A DNA stretch of 64,000 bases from Desmonostoc vinosum HA7617-LM4. Its GTDB lineage: Bacteria; Cyanobacteriota; Cyanobacteriia; Cyanobacteriales; Nostocaceae. A program made the position numbers and the translations under genes. The stretch is from NCBI GenBank assembly GCA_019359515.1, contig JAHHHC010000004.1, positions 215,136 through 279,135 on the forward strand, written 5' to 3'. Below the pieces are notes generated by a model that saw only the letters and a list, made by a program, of their open reading frames with translations, was not told where the DNA came from and did not search any database. Within the stretch, counting starts at the first letter, position 1; each line of letters begins with the position of its first letter. Of the stretch, positions 9,788 through 18,519 are shown piece by piece.

Positions 9788-10150
9788 TCAGTTATTTTGG
9801 ACGACCAAAATTACGCCAGTGACGATAATTGCAATGCCTAACCACTGGCTCAATGCAACTTTCTCTTTGAGAAAATAAAAAGATGCTAAGGGTACGAGTA
9901 CAAAATTTAAACCCAGTGCAGGAAATGCTTGACTCAAAGGAATTGTCCGCAAGACTATCAGCCACAAGATAGTGACAACTACGTAAGAGATAAACCAAAT
10001 CCAAAAGTAAATAGAGAATAACAAACTACTTAGCGAATTGCTTGCTAAGCCAGCAGAATTAGAGCCTTGAAAGGCATATTTTAGTGATAGTTGCCCGGCT
10101 GTGCCGAGTACAACTACCACCATTAAAATTAACCAAGGAGTTATATTCAT
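9788..10150 (-). CDS. Half-size EamA/DMT-type membrane transporter subunit
   Basis: 120 residues with four predicted helices (WLILMVVVVLGTAGQLSLKY, FWIWFISYVVVTILWLIVL, FPALGLNFVLVPLASFYFL and WLGIAIIVTGVILVVQN). This is half the length of a usual DMT transporter and the size of SMR or ArnE/ArnF-type proteins. It is paired with a second half-size protein 33 bp upstream, which suggests a heterodimer. In a polysaccharide locus such a pair may flip a lipid-linked sugar, as ArnE/F do for undecaprenyl-phosphate-aminoarabinose. Function is inferred from size, topology and context. Confidence 0.65.
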   Translation of the reverse strand: MNITPWLILMVVVVLGTAGQLSLKYAFQGSNSAGLASNSLSSLLFSIYFWIWFISYVVVTILWLIVLRTIPLSQAFPALGLNFVLVPLASFYFLKEKVALSQWLGIAIIVTGVILVVQNN

Positions 10151-10183
10151 TTGTAAATACCTGAACTGCCAATGACGATAGTT

Positions 10184-10588
10184 TTAGTTTGCTCTTTCTG
10201 GAATCTTTCTGCGCTCTCTTAGGGGGACAGCTACTAGTAGTACTCCAATGAAAATGAGAACTACTCCAGATACACGAGCTAGAGTGATTTTTTCGTCAAA
10301 AAAGTAATAAGAGCCGAAAAGAATGCCAACATAATTTAGGCTAGTCAATGGATAAGCGATACTTAATTTGACTGTTTTGAGCGCGAATATCCAATTAACT
10401 ATTCCTAAACTATAAATAGTTAAAGCTATGACTAATTGCTGAATAAAAGACCAGGTAAAGAATGCCTCGGCTTTATTACTCATAGTATGTTTCATCAGCA
10501 ATTGTCCGACGATGCCAAAGCCAACACTGGCAAACAAAGCTAGGTAGGATATTAATTGTATCCGGGAAGGAGATGATTCAGAGTTCAT
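10184..10588 (-). CDS. Half-size EamA/DMT-type membrane transporter subunit (partner)
   Basis: 134 residues and four hydrophobic helices (LISYLALFASVGFGIVGQLL, FIQQLVIALTIYSLGIVNWI, YPLTSLNYVGILFGSYYFF and VSGVVLIFIGVLLVAVPL). Both ends are charged. It resembles its downstream neighbour in pattern (GQLLMKH versus GQLSLKY in helix 1; YPLTSLNYV versus FPALGLNFV in helix 3), so the two are probably paralogous halves of one heterodimeric carrier. It starts 14 bp after the aminotransferase stop, in the same operon. Confidence 0.65.
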   Translation of the reverse strand: MNSESSPSRIQLISYLALFASVGFGIVGQLLMKHTMSNKAEAFFTWSFIQQLVIALTIYSLGIVNWIFALKTVKLSIAYPLTSLNYVGILFGSYYFFDEKITLARVSGVVLIFIGVLLVAVPLRERRKIPERAN

Positions 10589-10602
10589 GAAAAATTCCGA
10601 TA

Positions 10603-11721
10603 TTATATTAGTGCAAAGAATGCTTGACTCACAGATTCAGTAACTATTTTTTGTGCTGATGTGGAGAGTTCTGGGAACATCGGTAATGATAAAACTTCGT
10701 GGCTCAATTGTTCACTAATTGGTAAGGAGCCAAGAAAATAACCTAAATTAGCGTGTACTCGTTGCAAGTGTAATGGGATGGGATAGTACACCATTGTGCC
10801 TACACCTTGCTCTTTGAGAGTTTTCTGGACTCGATCGCGTTGTCCATTCACAACTCTGATGGTAAACTGATTCCAAGCTGACTTACCCTCTTGGGCGACT
10901 GTCGGTAAAACGATGTCTTTGATTTGGCTGAGTTGGCTAATGTAGTAATCTGCGATCGCACCTCTAGCAGCATTCCACTGGTCTAAATATGGTAGCTTGA
11001 CTAATAGAACAGCTGCTTGTAAAGTATCTAAGCGACTATTTAGTCCCAATTCTTCATGATGGTACTTAACTTTGCCACCATGCCGACGTAAATATTCAAC
11101 TCGCTCTGCAATTTCTGAGTCGGCGGTAGCTATCGCCCCACCATCGCCAAAGCAACCCAAATTCTTGGTGGGAAAGAAGCTAAAACAACCAACGTCCCCA
11201 ATTGTGCCGACTTTTATACCTTCCCAAGTTGCTCCGGTGGCTTGAGCGCAATCTTCAATGACTTTCAGGTTATGCTTGTGAGCAATTTCCATAATTGCCG
11301 TCATATTGCAAGGACGCCCATATAAATGCACTGGCAAAATGGCTTTTGTCCGCTCTGTGATTTTGGCTTCAATTAACTCAGGGTCGATATTATAAGTAGT
11401 TAAGTCGACATCGACAAAAACAGGTGTGGCTCCGACTATGCCAATGGCTTCTGTTGTGGCAATAAATGTAAAAGGTGTGGTAATTACCTCATCTCCAGGG
11501 CCGATTTTTAAAGCTCTTAAGGCTAGGTGTAGCGCATCTGTTCCTGAGTTACAAGAGATGACGTTTTCTACATCTAAGTACTGGGCAAATTGGGTTTCAA
11601 ATTCTTTGACTTGAGGCCCCATAATATAGCGTCCAGCAGCCATGACCGCACAGATATTTTTTTCTACCTCAGCCGCAATGCTTTGATACTGAGTAGTTGC
11701 ATCAAATGGAGGAATATTCAC
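10603..11721 (-). CDS. DegT/DnrJ/EryC1/StrS aminotransferase (WbpE-like)
   Basis: PLP-dependent sugar aminotransferase of about 373 residues. Seen: [19 protein letters not shown] (phosphate-binding loop), [15 protein letters not shown] (Asp for the pyridinium N), [16 protein letters not shown] with the PLP-binding Lys, and [13 protein letters not shown]. In the WbpA-B-E-D-I pathway the enzyme aminates the 3-keto sugar made by the WbpB oxidoreductase, and the WbpB/WbpD-like genes lie directly upstream. GTG at 11721 is preferred: the family starts at the NIPPFD motif, and GGAT lies 7 nt before. The open frame reaches a TTG at 11778. Confidence 0.85.
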   Translation of the reverse strand: MNIPPFDATTQYQSIAAEVEKNICAVMAAGRYIMGPQVKEFETQFAQYLDVENVISCNSGTDALHLALRALKIGPGDEVITTPFTFIATTEAIGIVGATPVFVDVDLTTYNIDPELIEAKITERTKAILPVHLYGRPCNMTAIMEIAHKHNLKVIEDCAQATGATWEGIKVGTIGDVGCFSFFPTKNLGCFGDGGAIATADSEIAERVEYLRRHGGKVKYHHEELGLNSRLDTLQAAVLLVKLPYLDQWNAARGAIADYYISQLSQIKDIVLPTVAQEGKSAWNQFTIRVVNGQRDRVQKTLKEQGVGTMVYYPIPLHLQRVHANLGYFLGSLPISEQLSHEVLSLPMFPELSTSAQKIVTESVSQAFFALI

Positions 11722-11787
11722 AGTCGTTATCCAATCCTTTTCAGTTTCACCACAATAATTGAGATTAAAGATAGCCAACTTTTAAAG

Positions 11788-12402
11788 TCAAACAATCTTC
11801 CGAATTTGATTTTCGCCACAATATTCGTAGTGGCGATCGCAGGCTTGACATACAGTGGTTGTGGTAAAATCTTCTAACTTAGCGCCACACTCACACATCC
11901 AACCAACCCGTTTTGCTGGATTACCATAGACCAAAGCATAATCTGGAATATCTTTGGTAACAGTTGCACCAGCACCAATAAATGCATAACGCCCAATTGT
12001 ATGCCCACAAACAATTGTGGCATTCGCCCCAATCGTTGCCCCCTGCTTAATCAAAGTGACAAAATAATCATCTTGTGTATTGCGCGGAAAAGCTGAGCGA
12101 GGCGTTTTAATATTGGTGAATACACAACTGGGGCCACAAAAAACGTCATCTTCTAAAACAACACCAGCATAAACAGAGACGTTATTTTGAATTTTGACAT
12201 TCCGCCCGATTTGTACACCACTGGCAACAAATACATTTTGTCCAATCTTGCAACTTTCACCAATCACTACATCTCGCATGACGTGGCTAAAATGCCAGAC
12301 TTGAGTTCCTTTACCAATCGTAGTTGGCAAATCAACATAAGCAGATTCGTGGACAAAATATTCTGAAGTTTTGGTTGCAGAATTTGCATCAACTGTTGAC
12401 AA
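11788..12402 (-). CDS. UDP-3-amino-sugar N-acetyltransferase (WbpD/WlbB-like) with C-terminal zinc-ribbon-like tail
   Basis: 204-residue left-handed beta-helix acyltransferase with many hexapeptide repeats (IGKGTQVWHFSHV, IGQNVFVASGVQIGRNVKI, IGANATIVCGHTIGRYAF). VWHFSHV, VFCGPSCVFTN and YGNPAKRVGWM are typical of the WbpD/WlbB group, which acetylates the 3-amino group of UDP-GlcNAc(3N)A. The tail has four cysteines (CECGAKL then CQACDRHYEYC), which could bind zinc. The start is TTG at 12402: a perfect AAAGGAG lies 7 nt upstream and no better codon follows. It overlaps the upstream WbpB-like gene by 14 bp. Confidence 0.85.
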   Translation of the reverse strand: MSTVDANSATKTSEYFVHESAYVDLPTTIGKGTQVWHFSHVMRDVVIGESCKIGQNVFVASGVQIGRNVKIQNNVSVYAGVVLEDDVFCGPSCVFTNIKTPRSAFPRNTQDDYFVTLIKQGATIGANATIVCGHTIGRYAFIGAGATVTKDIPDYALVYGNPAKRVGWMCECGAKLEDFTTTTVCQACDRHYEYCGENQIRKIV

Positions 12403-13390
12403 CTTGAGTCTCCTTTAAATAAATTGCCTGACCTTGAGATGCTAAAGATGCCTGAGCCGACTGCAAAACAGTTAAAACATTAATCCCATTTTGGATGTCG
12501 GTTAATGGTGTTTGTCTATTTTCAACACAACTAAGAAAGTGTTGGCATTCCAACTTTAAAGGTTCGCCTGTATCGATGGGGATGACAGTTTGGGAATGCT
12601 TTTTCAGGACTGGAATATTGTTTTTTAATTCTGCTTGTTGGTCGTATAATACTAATTTCTCATCAATAGAAACATCATCAAAAACTAAAGTCCCAGATTC
12701 TCCAACCACGACCAGCCGATGCTCTTTAAAAGGATGTAGCCAACTGGTAAAAATGTGTGCCTTGAGATTTTGCTCAAACTCAAGATTGACCAGACAAAAG
12801 TCTGCAACTTCACCCAAGCAAGCACTACCAACAGCTTGTACAGTGATTGGCAATTTACCAACAAACCCTAGAATATTACAAATATCATGGGGAGCAAAAC
12901 TCCAAAGTACGTTTTCTTCGGTGCGAACTTTACCAAAACTCAAGCGATTAGAATAAAGATATCGCAACTGACCAATTTTGCCGTTCTTTACTAAACTACG
13001 AAGTTTGACTAAAGCGGGATGATACTCTAGTAAGTGTCCAACCATGAGGATGTTACTGCTTTGATCAGCAGTAGCCTGAATTACTAAAGCATCTTCTAAG
13101 GTTAAAGCTAATGGCTTCTCAACAAACACATCTTTACCAGCAGCTAATGCTTGCATAACTAAGCCACCATGAGTTGGTGCTGGAGTTGCAATCACTACAG
13201 CCTTAACATCGGGTATTGCCAAGACTTTGGCAAAATCAGTAACTCCTTCAACACCATATTCTTGTTGAAATTGTGCTAATGCTTGTTGGCTAGCATCACA
13301 AATTACCCGCAAAACACCCAATTGAGCAAAATTGCGAACTAAATTCTTCCCCCAGTAACCACAGCCAATTACGGCTACATATTTATCCAT
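12389..13390 (-). CDS. Gfo/Idh/MocA oxidoreductase (WbpB/WlbA-like)
   Basis: About 333 residues. The N-terminal Rossmann motif is VAVIGCGYWGKNLVRNFA, followed by AVVIATPAPTHGGLVMQAL and the family's DVFVEKPLALTL (EKP). In the WbpB role it oxidises C3 of UDP-GlcNAc-uronate with NAD+, making the 3-keto sugar that the aminotransferase two genes downstream uses. The context (aminotransferase, acetyltransferase, UDP-GlcNAc dehydrogenase) supports this assignment. ATG at 13390 has GAAG 9 nt upstream; ATG 13399 and TTG 13405 are alternatives. The stop lies inside the acetyltransferase gene, so the two are translationally linked. Confidence 0.83.
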   Translation of the reverse strand: MDKYVAVIGCGYWGKNLVRNFAQLGVLRVICDASQQALAQFQQEYGVEGVTDFAKVLAIPDVKAVVIATPAPTHGGLVMQALAAGKDVFVEKPLALTLEDALVIQATADQSSNILMVGHLLEYHPALVKLRSLVKNGKIGQLRYLYSNRLSFGKVRTEENVLWSFAPHDICNILGFVGKLPITVQAVGSACLGEVADFCLVNLEFEQNLKAHIFTSWLHPFKEHRLVVVGESGTLVFDDVSIDEKLVLYDQQAELKNNIPVLKKHSQTVIPIDTGEPLKLECQHFLSCVENRQTPLTDIQNGINVLTVLQSAQASLASQGQAIYLKETQVVNS

Positions 13391-13462
13391 GTGAGGCATC
13401 TTCAAAAAAAATTCAAAACTTGTCTTGATAAAGTCTGTAGATTTGCCGCAAAATTCAAAGCA

Positions 13463-13495
13463 GTTTCATTCGAGACCTCAATCCTCGAATGAAAC
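13463..13495. terminator. Perfect 12-bp inverted repeat between the WbpA-like and WbpB-like genes
   Basis: GTTTCATTCGAG and CTCGAATGAAAC are exact complements separated by a 9-nt loop. The hairpin lies about 35 bp after the stop of the dehydrogenase gene and about 70 bp before the next start. No T tract follows on either strand, so it may be a processing or attenuation element rather than a simple terminator. Confidence 0.5.
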
Positions 13496-13530
13496 AAAAG
13501 CTCACGCAGAAATTTGTCAGAATTTATTGC

Positions 13531-14844
13531 TTAAGCACAGACAATGCTTTCGCCTTTTAAGCCTTGAGATGCCAAAACATTGCGTGTATCAATGATTAAT
13601 GATGAGTTATCTGCCACTAATTGGTAGTCTACATGATCATGATCAGTAGCAATGATCACAGCATCAAACTTCTGCAAGTTTTCTTTGGTTAAAGGTAAAG
13701 ATTGCAGGTCGATTTCTGGATAATGACGATGATTGTTACAGGTTGGAGCGTAGGGATCGTGATATTCTACGAGTGCGCCTTGCTGCTGTAGGAGTTGAAT
13801 AATTTTCAGAGAAGGACTTTCTCTTTGGTCGTCAACATTTCTCTTATAAGCAACTCCTAAAAGGAGAATTCGAGAGTTTTTGATTGGTTTGCATTGATTA
13901 TTGAGAGCAGATGCTAACCTGTTAACTACATAGTTAGGCATAAGAGTATTAACTTCACCTGCTAACTCGATAAACTGCAAAGAAAGGTCATACTCTCTGG
14001 CTTTCCAGCTTAAATAAAATGGGTCGATAGGAATGCAATGCCCACCCCAACCGGGGCCTGGATAGAAGGCATGAAAACCAAATGGTTTGGTTTTCGCTGC
14101 TTCAATGACTTCCCAGATATCTATATCCATTTTGTGGAATAAAATCTTTAATTCATTGACTAAGGCAATATTTACAGCACGGTAAATGTTTTCTAAAATT
14201 TTCGATGCCTCAGCGGTTTTTGTCGAAGAAACCGGAACAGTTTTGACGATGATCTGATCGTAGAGGGTTTGAGCAAGCTCTAAACATAGAGGTGTTGTTC
14301 CCCCAACTACCTTTGGTACATTCACTAAAGAAAATTTTTCGTTGGCAGGGTCTTCGCGTTCTGGAGAGTAGGCTAAAGCAAATTCCTCACCAACTGCCAA
14401 ACCAGTTCTAGTTAGAATCGGTAGCATGACCTCTTCTGTAGTGCCTGGGTAAGTTGTGCTTTCTAAAACTATCAGCTGCCCGATTTTTAAACAACGAGCG
14501 ATCGCATAGGTTGTTTCAATTACATAATTTAAATCAGGTTCTCTGTGCGTATTCAGAGGCGTGGGCACACAAATAATGATTGCATCTACCTCAGACAACC
14601 GGGACAAATCGCTAGTGACCTCGATCAATTCGTGCTTTAAGTTCTCTGAAGGAATATGCTTAATATATGAGTTACCTGCTCTAATTTGATCAATTTTGTA
14701 TTGGTCAATATCAAAACCTAATACAGAAAAACCTTTTTTAGCAAAAGATACCAGAATTGGTAAGCCTACATATCCTAGACCAATAATTCCAATTCGGGCT
14801 GCTTTATTTTCAATTTTCTCTTTAAGATTTTTTAGTAACATCAT
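13531..14844 (-). CDS. UDP-N-acetyl-D-glucosamine 6-dehydrogenase (WbpA-like)
   Basis: About 437 residues. GIIGLGYVGLPILVSFAKKG binds NAD. IICVPTPLN, SPEREDPANEKF and KVVGG are typical of WbpA-group enzymes. GPGWGGHCIPIDPFYLSWK holds the catalytic cysteine of UDP-sugar dehydrogenases, and GVAYKRNVDDQRESPSL marks the C-terminal domain. It oxidises C6 of UDP-GlcNAc to the uronate with two NAD+, the first step to UDP-ManNAc(3NAc)A. ATG at 14844 is chosen because GGAGGT (14851-14856) sits 6 nt upstream. The open frame continues to 14898 without a comparable site. Confidence 0.9.
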   Translation of the reverse strand: MMLLKNLKEKIENKAARIGIIGLGYVGLPILVSFAKKGFSVLGFDIDQYKIDQIRAGNSYIKHIPSENLKHELIEVTSDLSRLSEVDAIIICVPTPLNTHREPDLNYVIETTYAIARCLKIGQLIVLESTTYPGTTEEVMLPILTRTGLAVGEEFALAYSPEREDPANEKFSLVNVPKVVGGTTPLCLELAQTLYDQIIVKTVPVSSTKTAEASKILENIYRAVNIALVNELKILFHKMDIDIWEVIEAAKTKPFGFHAFYPGPGWGGHCIPIDPFYLSWKAREYDLSLQFIELAGEVNTLMPNYVVNRLASALNNQCKPIKNSRILLLGVAYKRNVDDQRESPSLKIIQLLQQQGALVEYHDPYAPTCNNHRHYPEIDLQSLPLTKENLQKFDAVIIATDHDHVDYQLVADNSSLIIDTRNVLASQGLKGESIVCA

Positions 14845-14887
14845 TGAAGTACCTCCAAAAACGTGTTTATCAAGTGTGTAATTAATC

Positions 14888-14919
14888 AAAAACTCCACCC
14901 TCTTGTGGATGGAGTTTTT
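14888..14919 (-). terminator. Rho-independent terminator after the ABC-2 permease gene
   Basis: ACTCCATCC / GGGTGGAGT forms a 9-bp stem on the minus strand, flanked by A and T tracts (GGAGTTTTTGA). It lies about 95 bp beyond the permease stop and just before the WbpA-like gene, so the dehydrogenase may have its own promoter or depend on read-through. The structure is also nearly symmetrical on the plus strand. Confidence 0.65.
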
Positions 14920-15015
14920 GGCAGTTGAGACAAGATTTTTAATCTCGGTTATTGCCGCTTTCTATATTTAAAAAAGGGTTCAAAATTTTTTTGTTAAACG
15001 ATTTCAACCGTCTAC

Positions 15016-15858
15016 CTAAATTACATCAGCAAAGGTTCGTTCCATTTTTCGGAAGTACCAGATGCCACTGATTAGTAAAAAGATGATTAATCCCATAGAA
15101 AGTGCAAATCCTGGCCAGTAAAGTTCTGCGTCTCCACCGAGAATTGCCCAGCGAAAACCGTCAATGACTCCTACCATTGGATTGAGGCTATATATTAGCC
15201 GCCACTGCTCTGGCACAACGTTACTACTAAAACCAACAGGCGATATATACAGACCAAACTGTACAATGAACGGCACAATATAGCGAAAGTCCCGATATTC
15301 CACATTTAAAGCTGCTAACCACAACCCTACTCCCATCGAAGCCGCAAAGGCGATCGCAGTAAATAAAGGCAGTGTGACTATCCGCCAACTAGGAACATAG
15401 TCATACCAAGCCATCAATCCTAAGAGGATGATCCCCGAAATCATAAAGTCTACAAAGCTGACAATTACTGCACTGACAGGTACAATCAAACGCGGAAAGT
15501 AGACTTTAGAAACCAAGTTTGCATTGGTAATTAAACTCATGCTACATTCAGCCAAAGAGTTAGCAAAAAACTGCCAAGGTAACATGGCAGCAAATACTAA
15601 GATCGGATATGGCGCTCCCCCTGAAGGTAATTTCGCTATTTTGCCAAAGACTACGCTAAACACGACCATGGTTAAAAACGGTCTCAGTAGTGCCCAAAGC
15701 ATTCCAATTGCTGTTTGCTTGTATCGTACTAAAATGTCACGCCAGGCCAGAAAGTAGAATAGCTCTCGATAACGCCATAAATCTCTCCAATACTGCTGCT
15801 CGGTGCGTCCAGCTTCAATCACTAATTCTGGCTTTGGGGTGGTTCCTTGATTACTCAT
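15016..15858 (-). CDS. ABC-2 type polysaccharide export permease (Wzm-like)
   Basis: 280 residues. An N-terminal cytoplasmic segment (WRYRELFYFLAWRDILVRYKQ) is the usual ABC-2 coupling region. About six membrane helices follow, including GMLWALLRPFLTMVVFSVVF, FVDFMISGIILLGLMAW and LSMGLIIFLLISGIWYF. LYISPVGFSSNVVPEQW and NPMVGVIDGFRWAILGG are characteristic of O-antigen/capsule/teichoic acid exporters. It would carry a lipid-linked polymer or oligosaccharide across the inner membrane with a Wzt-type ATPase. No such ATPase gene is found in this window, so the partner must be encoded elsewhere. Confidence 0.88.
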   Translation of the reverse strand: MSNQGTTPKPELVIEAGRTEQQYWRDLWRYRELFYFLAWRDILVRYKQTAIGMLWALLRPFLTMVVFSVVFGKIAKLPSGGAPYPILVFAAMLPWQFFANSLAECSMSLITNANLVSKVYFPRLIVPVSAVIVSFVDFMISGIILLGLMAWYDYVPSWRIVTLPLFTAIAFAASMGVGLWLAALNVEYRDFRYIVPFIVQFGLYISPVGFSSNVVPEQWRLIYSLNPMVGVIDGFRWAILGGDAELYWPGFALSMGLIIFLLISGIWYFRKMERTFADVI

Positions 15859-15963
15859 ACATAAAAGTTAGGGAATGGGGAGCTTGGAGTGGGGAAAGAG
15901 ATATTTTTAAATTTTGAGTTGCACCAAAGGTTACGCTAGAAGCGCAACTTGAATTTTGAATTT

Positions 15964-16479
15964 TTAAGTGACAAATTGGAAGTCATTCATGCTGTGATAA
16001 CCCACTAGACTTGCTTGTCGGCGAGTGAATTCGCCTACGGAGGGGTTTCCCTGGGGATCAACTACTCCTGCTACTTGCTGCCAGAGGTCTTGTGGTGCTA
16101 GACAAACTTCATGTGTGCGATCGCCTGACTTGCGGACGTGATACCACTTTGTTTGCTGGCAGTAGTCACACCAGAAAGCCTCTAACCATTCTCCTTCTAT
16201 AGAAACTGCTGTTTGGGTTGCCACTACCATCAATGCTCTGCGCCTACTCATACCCCGTTGCTGCAATTGACCCGCTTGATCAGCAAATAGCTGATATTTC
16301 TGGCTTCTGCTTTCGAGATAGCAATTATGAATTGGGCAGTAAATAGATCTTCTTTTTGAACGTTTCCGATTTCGGTCACACCTTCTCTGCAATTCGACCT
16401 CCCACATCGATAAAATAGGTAAAAAATAAGGAAGGTTACGTTGGAAGGGACTGAGATCAAAAAGACCATCAAAGCCCAC
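15964..16479 (-). CDS. Conserved cyanobacterial hypothetical protein with Cys/His pairs
   Basis: Not recognised as a known enzyme. The basic N-terminal part (RNRKRSKRRS) leads to YCPIHNCYLESRSQKY, and later FWCDYCQQTKWYHV. These CxxHxC and CxxC groups could bind zinc. The start is uncertain. The GTG at 16479 has GAGGAG directly against it, which is too close; ATG 16410 lacks a ribosome site; TTG near 16395 has GGGAGG 5 nt upstream, and would give a protein beginning just before the Cys motif. It lies between the ABC permease and the GT4 gene, but no functional link can be shown. Confidence 0.5.
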   Translation of the reverse strand: MGFDGLFDLSPFQRNLPYFLPILSMWEVELQRRCDRNRKRSKRRSIYCPIHNCYLESRSQKYQLFADQAGQLQQRGMSRRRALMVVATQTAVSIEGEWLEAFWCDYCQQTKWYHVRKSGDRTHEVCLAPQDLWQQVAGVVDPQGNPSVGEFTRRQASLVGYHSMNDFQFVT

Positions 16480-17163
16480 CTCCTCAAATTAACGACTCAA
16501 TGTTATGTAATTTGGAACTAGCTGATTAACAGCTTTTTTGTCGAGATGACAGATATATTTATTGTCTATATCTAAACTGTTTTTTTGTCAATCTATCTAG
16601 AGGAATTATAACATCTTCTACCATCACTATATTTGATTAATTCAAATCAACATTATAGAAAAACAAAACTTTAATTAGAGATATTTTTAAGGCTAAACAA
16701 AAGAAGTGCTGAACTTTACGATGCTTTTAAATTTCGTCAGTTCTACTAATTCCTATTGCTATTTTTATCTCCAAAGCATTACCTTTACTTTCAATTTTCC
16801 ATGAAATATAACTCTCCCAAAGTTAAGGAATTTGACAAGATAAATTTGGCAGTTTTGTTGGAAAACACAAAATTCATCAAATCAATAGAGAAGTATTTTC
16901 TCTTTTAGCTATTGGTCTGACTATGCCAATGTTGAGAAAGTACTAATTAGTTCGTAATTCGATTTACCTAGAGATGCTTTAAACCCTGATGCTGTTTGAC
17001 ATCCTCATCTTTTGGGGATTAGTAATGAAGATGACAAAATTAATGGTGATTCTGACTCTAATTAAGTCTGTTTTCCACAAAAATTAGGTTAAAAACCTAA
17101 TTTTGCTGTGGCAATCAACCATCAACCTATGGTGATGCTGTCAACGTAATTTTTTCTAAAAGC
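16480..17163. other. AT-rich intergenic region with one terminator-like hairpin
   Basis: About 680 bp without a credible gene. The only clear structure is an 11-bp perfect stem at 17080-17104 (AAAATTAGGTT, loop AAA). Nothing else was recognised on either strand. Confidence 0.5.
17076..17108 (-). terminator. Terminator-like hairpin downstream of the GT4 gene
   Basis: AAAATTAGGTT and AACCTAATTTT pair perfectly over 11 bp with a 3-nt A loop. On the minus strand the stem runs into a T tract (TTTTTGTGG). It lies about 60-85 bp after the GT4 stop at 17164. Confidence 0.6.
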
Positions 17164-18519
17164 TTATTTTATATGGCTTTGAGATAAAGAGATTACGCCT
17201 TCAGGCGCGATCACCTGCTGGAAAATATCAAAGTATTGTTGAGAAATAATCTTCAGTGTGAAGTGCGATCGCAAGTACTGACGACCCGATTTACCCATCC
17301 GTTCCCCTAATTGCTGATCGCGGCTCAATAAGCGAATGAATTGTGCCAGAGCATGGCTGTCTCCGTTATCAAATGTCGCACCACACCCAGCTTCGGTAAT
17401 CATCTGTCTGAGGTAGGAATATTGTGAACAAATCACTCCTATCGGCCGTCCCGCAGCTAAAGCGGAGTAAAGCTTGCTAGGAACTACTAAACCCTCGGTG
17501 GTGGAATCTACAGTTACTAGCGACAAATCACAAGCTGTTAAGGAATATGGCAATATCTGCTTATCTTGATATGGCAGAAATGTGAAGTTTCTCAATCCTG
17601 ATTGCTCTACATCTTGGATCAAATCATCCCGCTTAGCTCCACCACCAATGAACACAAACTGAATTGGTTCATCTTGGAGTTCTTTTGCAGCTTCTAGGAT
17701 AGTTGCCATATCGTGGCAGCGTCCCAAGTTTCCAGAATAGAGTACGGTAAATTTCTGCACTAAGTCGTGCTTCCAAGCAAACCAGTTTTCTTGCTTGGCG
17801 ATTGGGACAATCAACTCTGGGTTGGCCCAACTGTGAATTACAGAAACTTTATCGGCTATCTGCGGGCAACTTGCTACGACTCGCTGCTTCATTGCTGGGC
17901 TTAGCACCACAATTCCTTTAGCGCTTCGCCAAATCTGTCTGTTTATGGCACGCCACAGCCGCGCTAAAGGGCTATTTTTAGAGATTACTCCTAAAGCGAT
18001 CGCAATATCGGGATAAAGATCGTAGAGTATGCAGACATAAGGAAGTCTAAACAACAGATGAGCCAGATATGCCACGATTGGCAAAAATGGCGGAGCTGAA
18101 GTTACCAACAACAAATTTCGACGTTGCCATGCTCTCAATAGATAGATGGCAGCACGCAAGGTGTACAAAACTCCATTGACGGCTTTGCCCCGAATCCGCC
18201 CTGGCCATAGTTGAGCAGTGCGCGATCTTTGAATTCTAATTCGACCAGCACGTTCAATTGCTGGAGCTGTCCCAGAGCGAAACGCGTACCCTGGTTGGCT
18301 CGTAAAAACCTCGACATCTACCCCTTGCTGCCCCAACTGTTTCACTAGTTCCTCAATCAATTGTCCTGTGGGGGCAAAGTCTGGAGGAAAAAATTGAGTA
18401 ATTACAGACAATTTAATTGATTGCTGGGTTTTTGAAGAATATTCGTTCTTAAAATCTAACCGAACGGAAGGAGAAATGGATTGTAAAAATTTTTGATTAA
18501 TCCATTCATTAAGTTTCAT
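17164..18519 (-). CDS. Glycosyltransferase family 4 (WcaI-like)
   Basis: 451 residues, GT-B fold. The N-terminal domain has SVITQFFPPDFAPTGQLIEELVKQL, typical of WcaI-type enzymes, then the helix LLVTSAPPFLPIVAYLAHLLF and CILYDLYPDIAIALG. The C-terminal donor domain has FTVLYSGNLGRCHDMATILEA and the EGLVVPSKLYSALAAGRP segment (the EX7E-type region). It probably adds a hexose or deoxyhexose to the lipid-linked repeat unit. It is the first gene of the minus-strand polysaccharide locus, and its leader faces the divergent wzc-like gene. Confidence 0.85.
   Translation of the reverse strand: MKLNEWINQKFLQSISPSVRLDFKNEYSSKTQQSIKLSVITQFFPPDFAPTGQLIEELVKQLGQQGVDVEVFTSQPGYAFRSGTAPAIERAGRIRIQRSRTAQLWPGRIRGKAVNGVLYTLRAAIYLLRAWQRRNLLLVTSAPPFLPIVAYLAHLLFRLPYVCILYDLYPDIAIALGVISKNSPLARLWRAINRQIWRSAKGIVVLSPAMKQRVVASCPQIADKVSVIHSWANPELIVPIAKQENWFAWKHDLVQKFTVLYSGNLGRCHDMATILEAAKELQDEPIQFVFIGGGAKRDDLIQDVEQSGLRNFTFLPYQDKQILPYSLTACDLSLVTVDSTTEGLVVPSKLYSALAAGRPIGVICSQYSYLRQMITEAGCGATFDNGDSHALAQFIRLLSRDQQLGERMGKSGRQYLRSHFTLKIISQQYFDIFQQVIAPEGVISLSQSHIK

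Noticed and set aside
16248-16487. Minus-strand frame with a good ribosome site before ATG 16469
   Set aside because: The overlapping frame has conserved-looking Cys/His motifs; this one has no recognisable pattern beyond a hydrophobic start.
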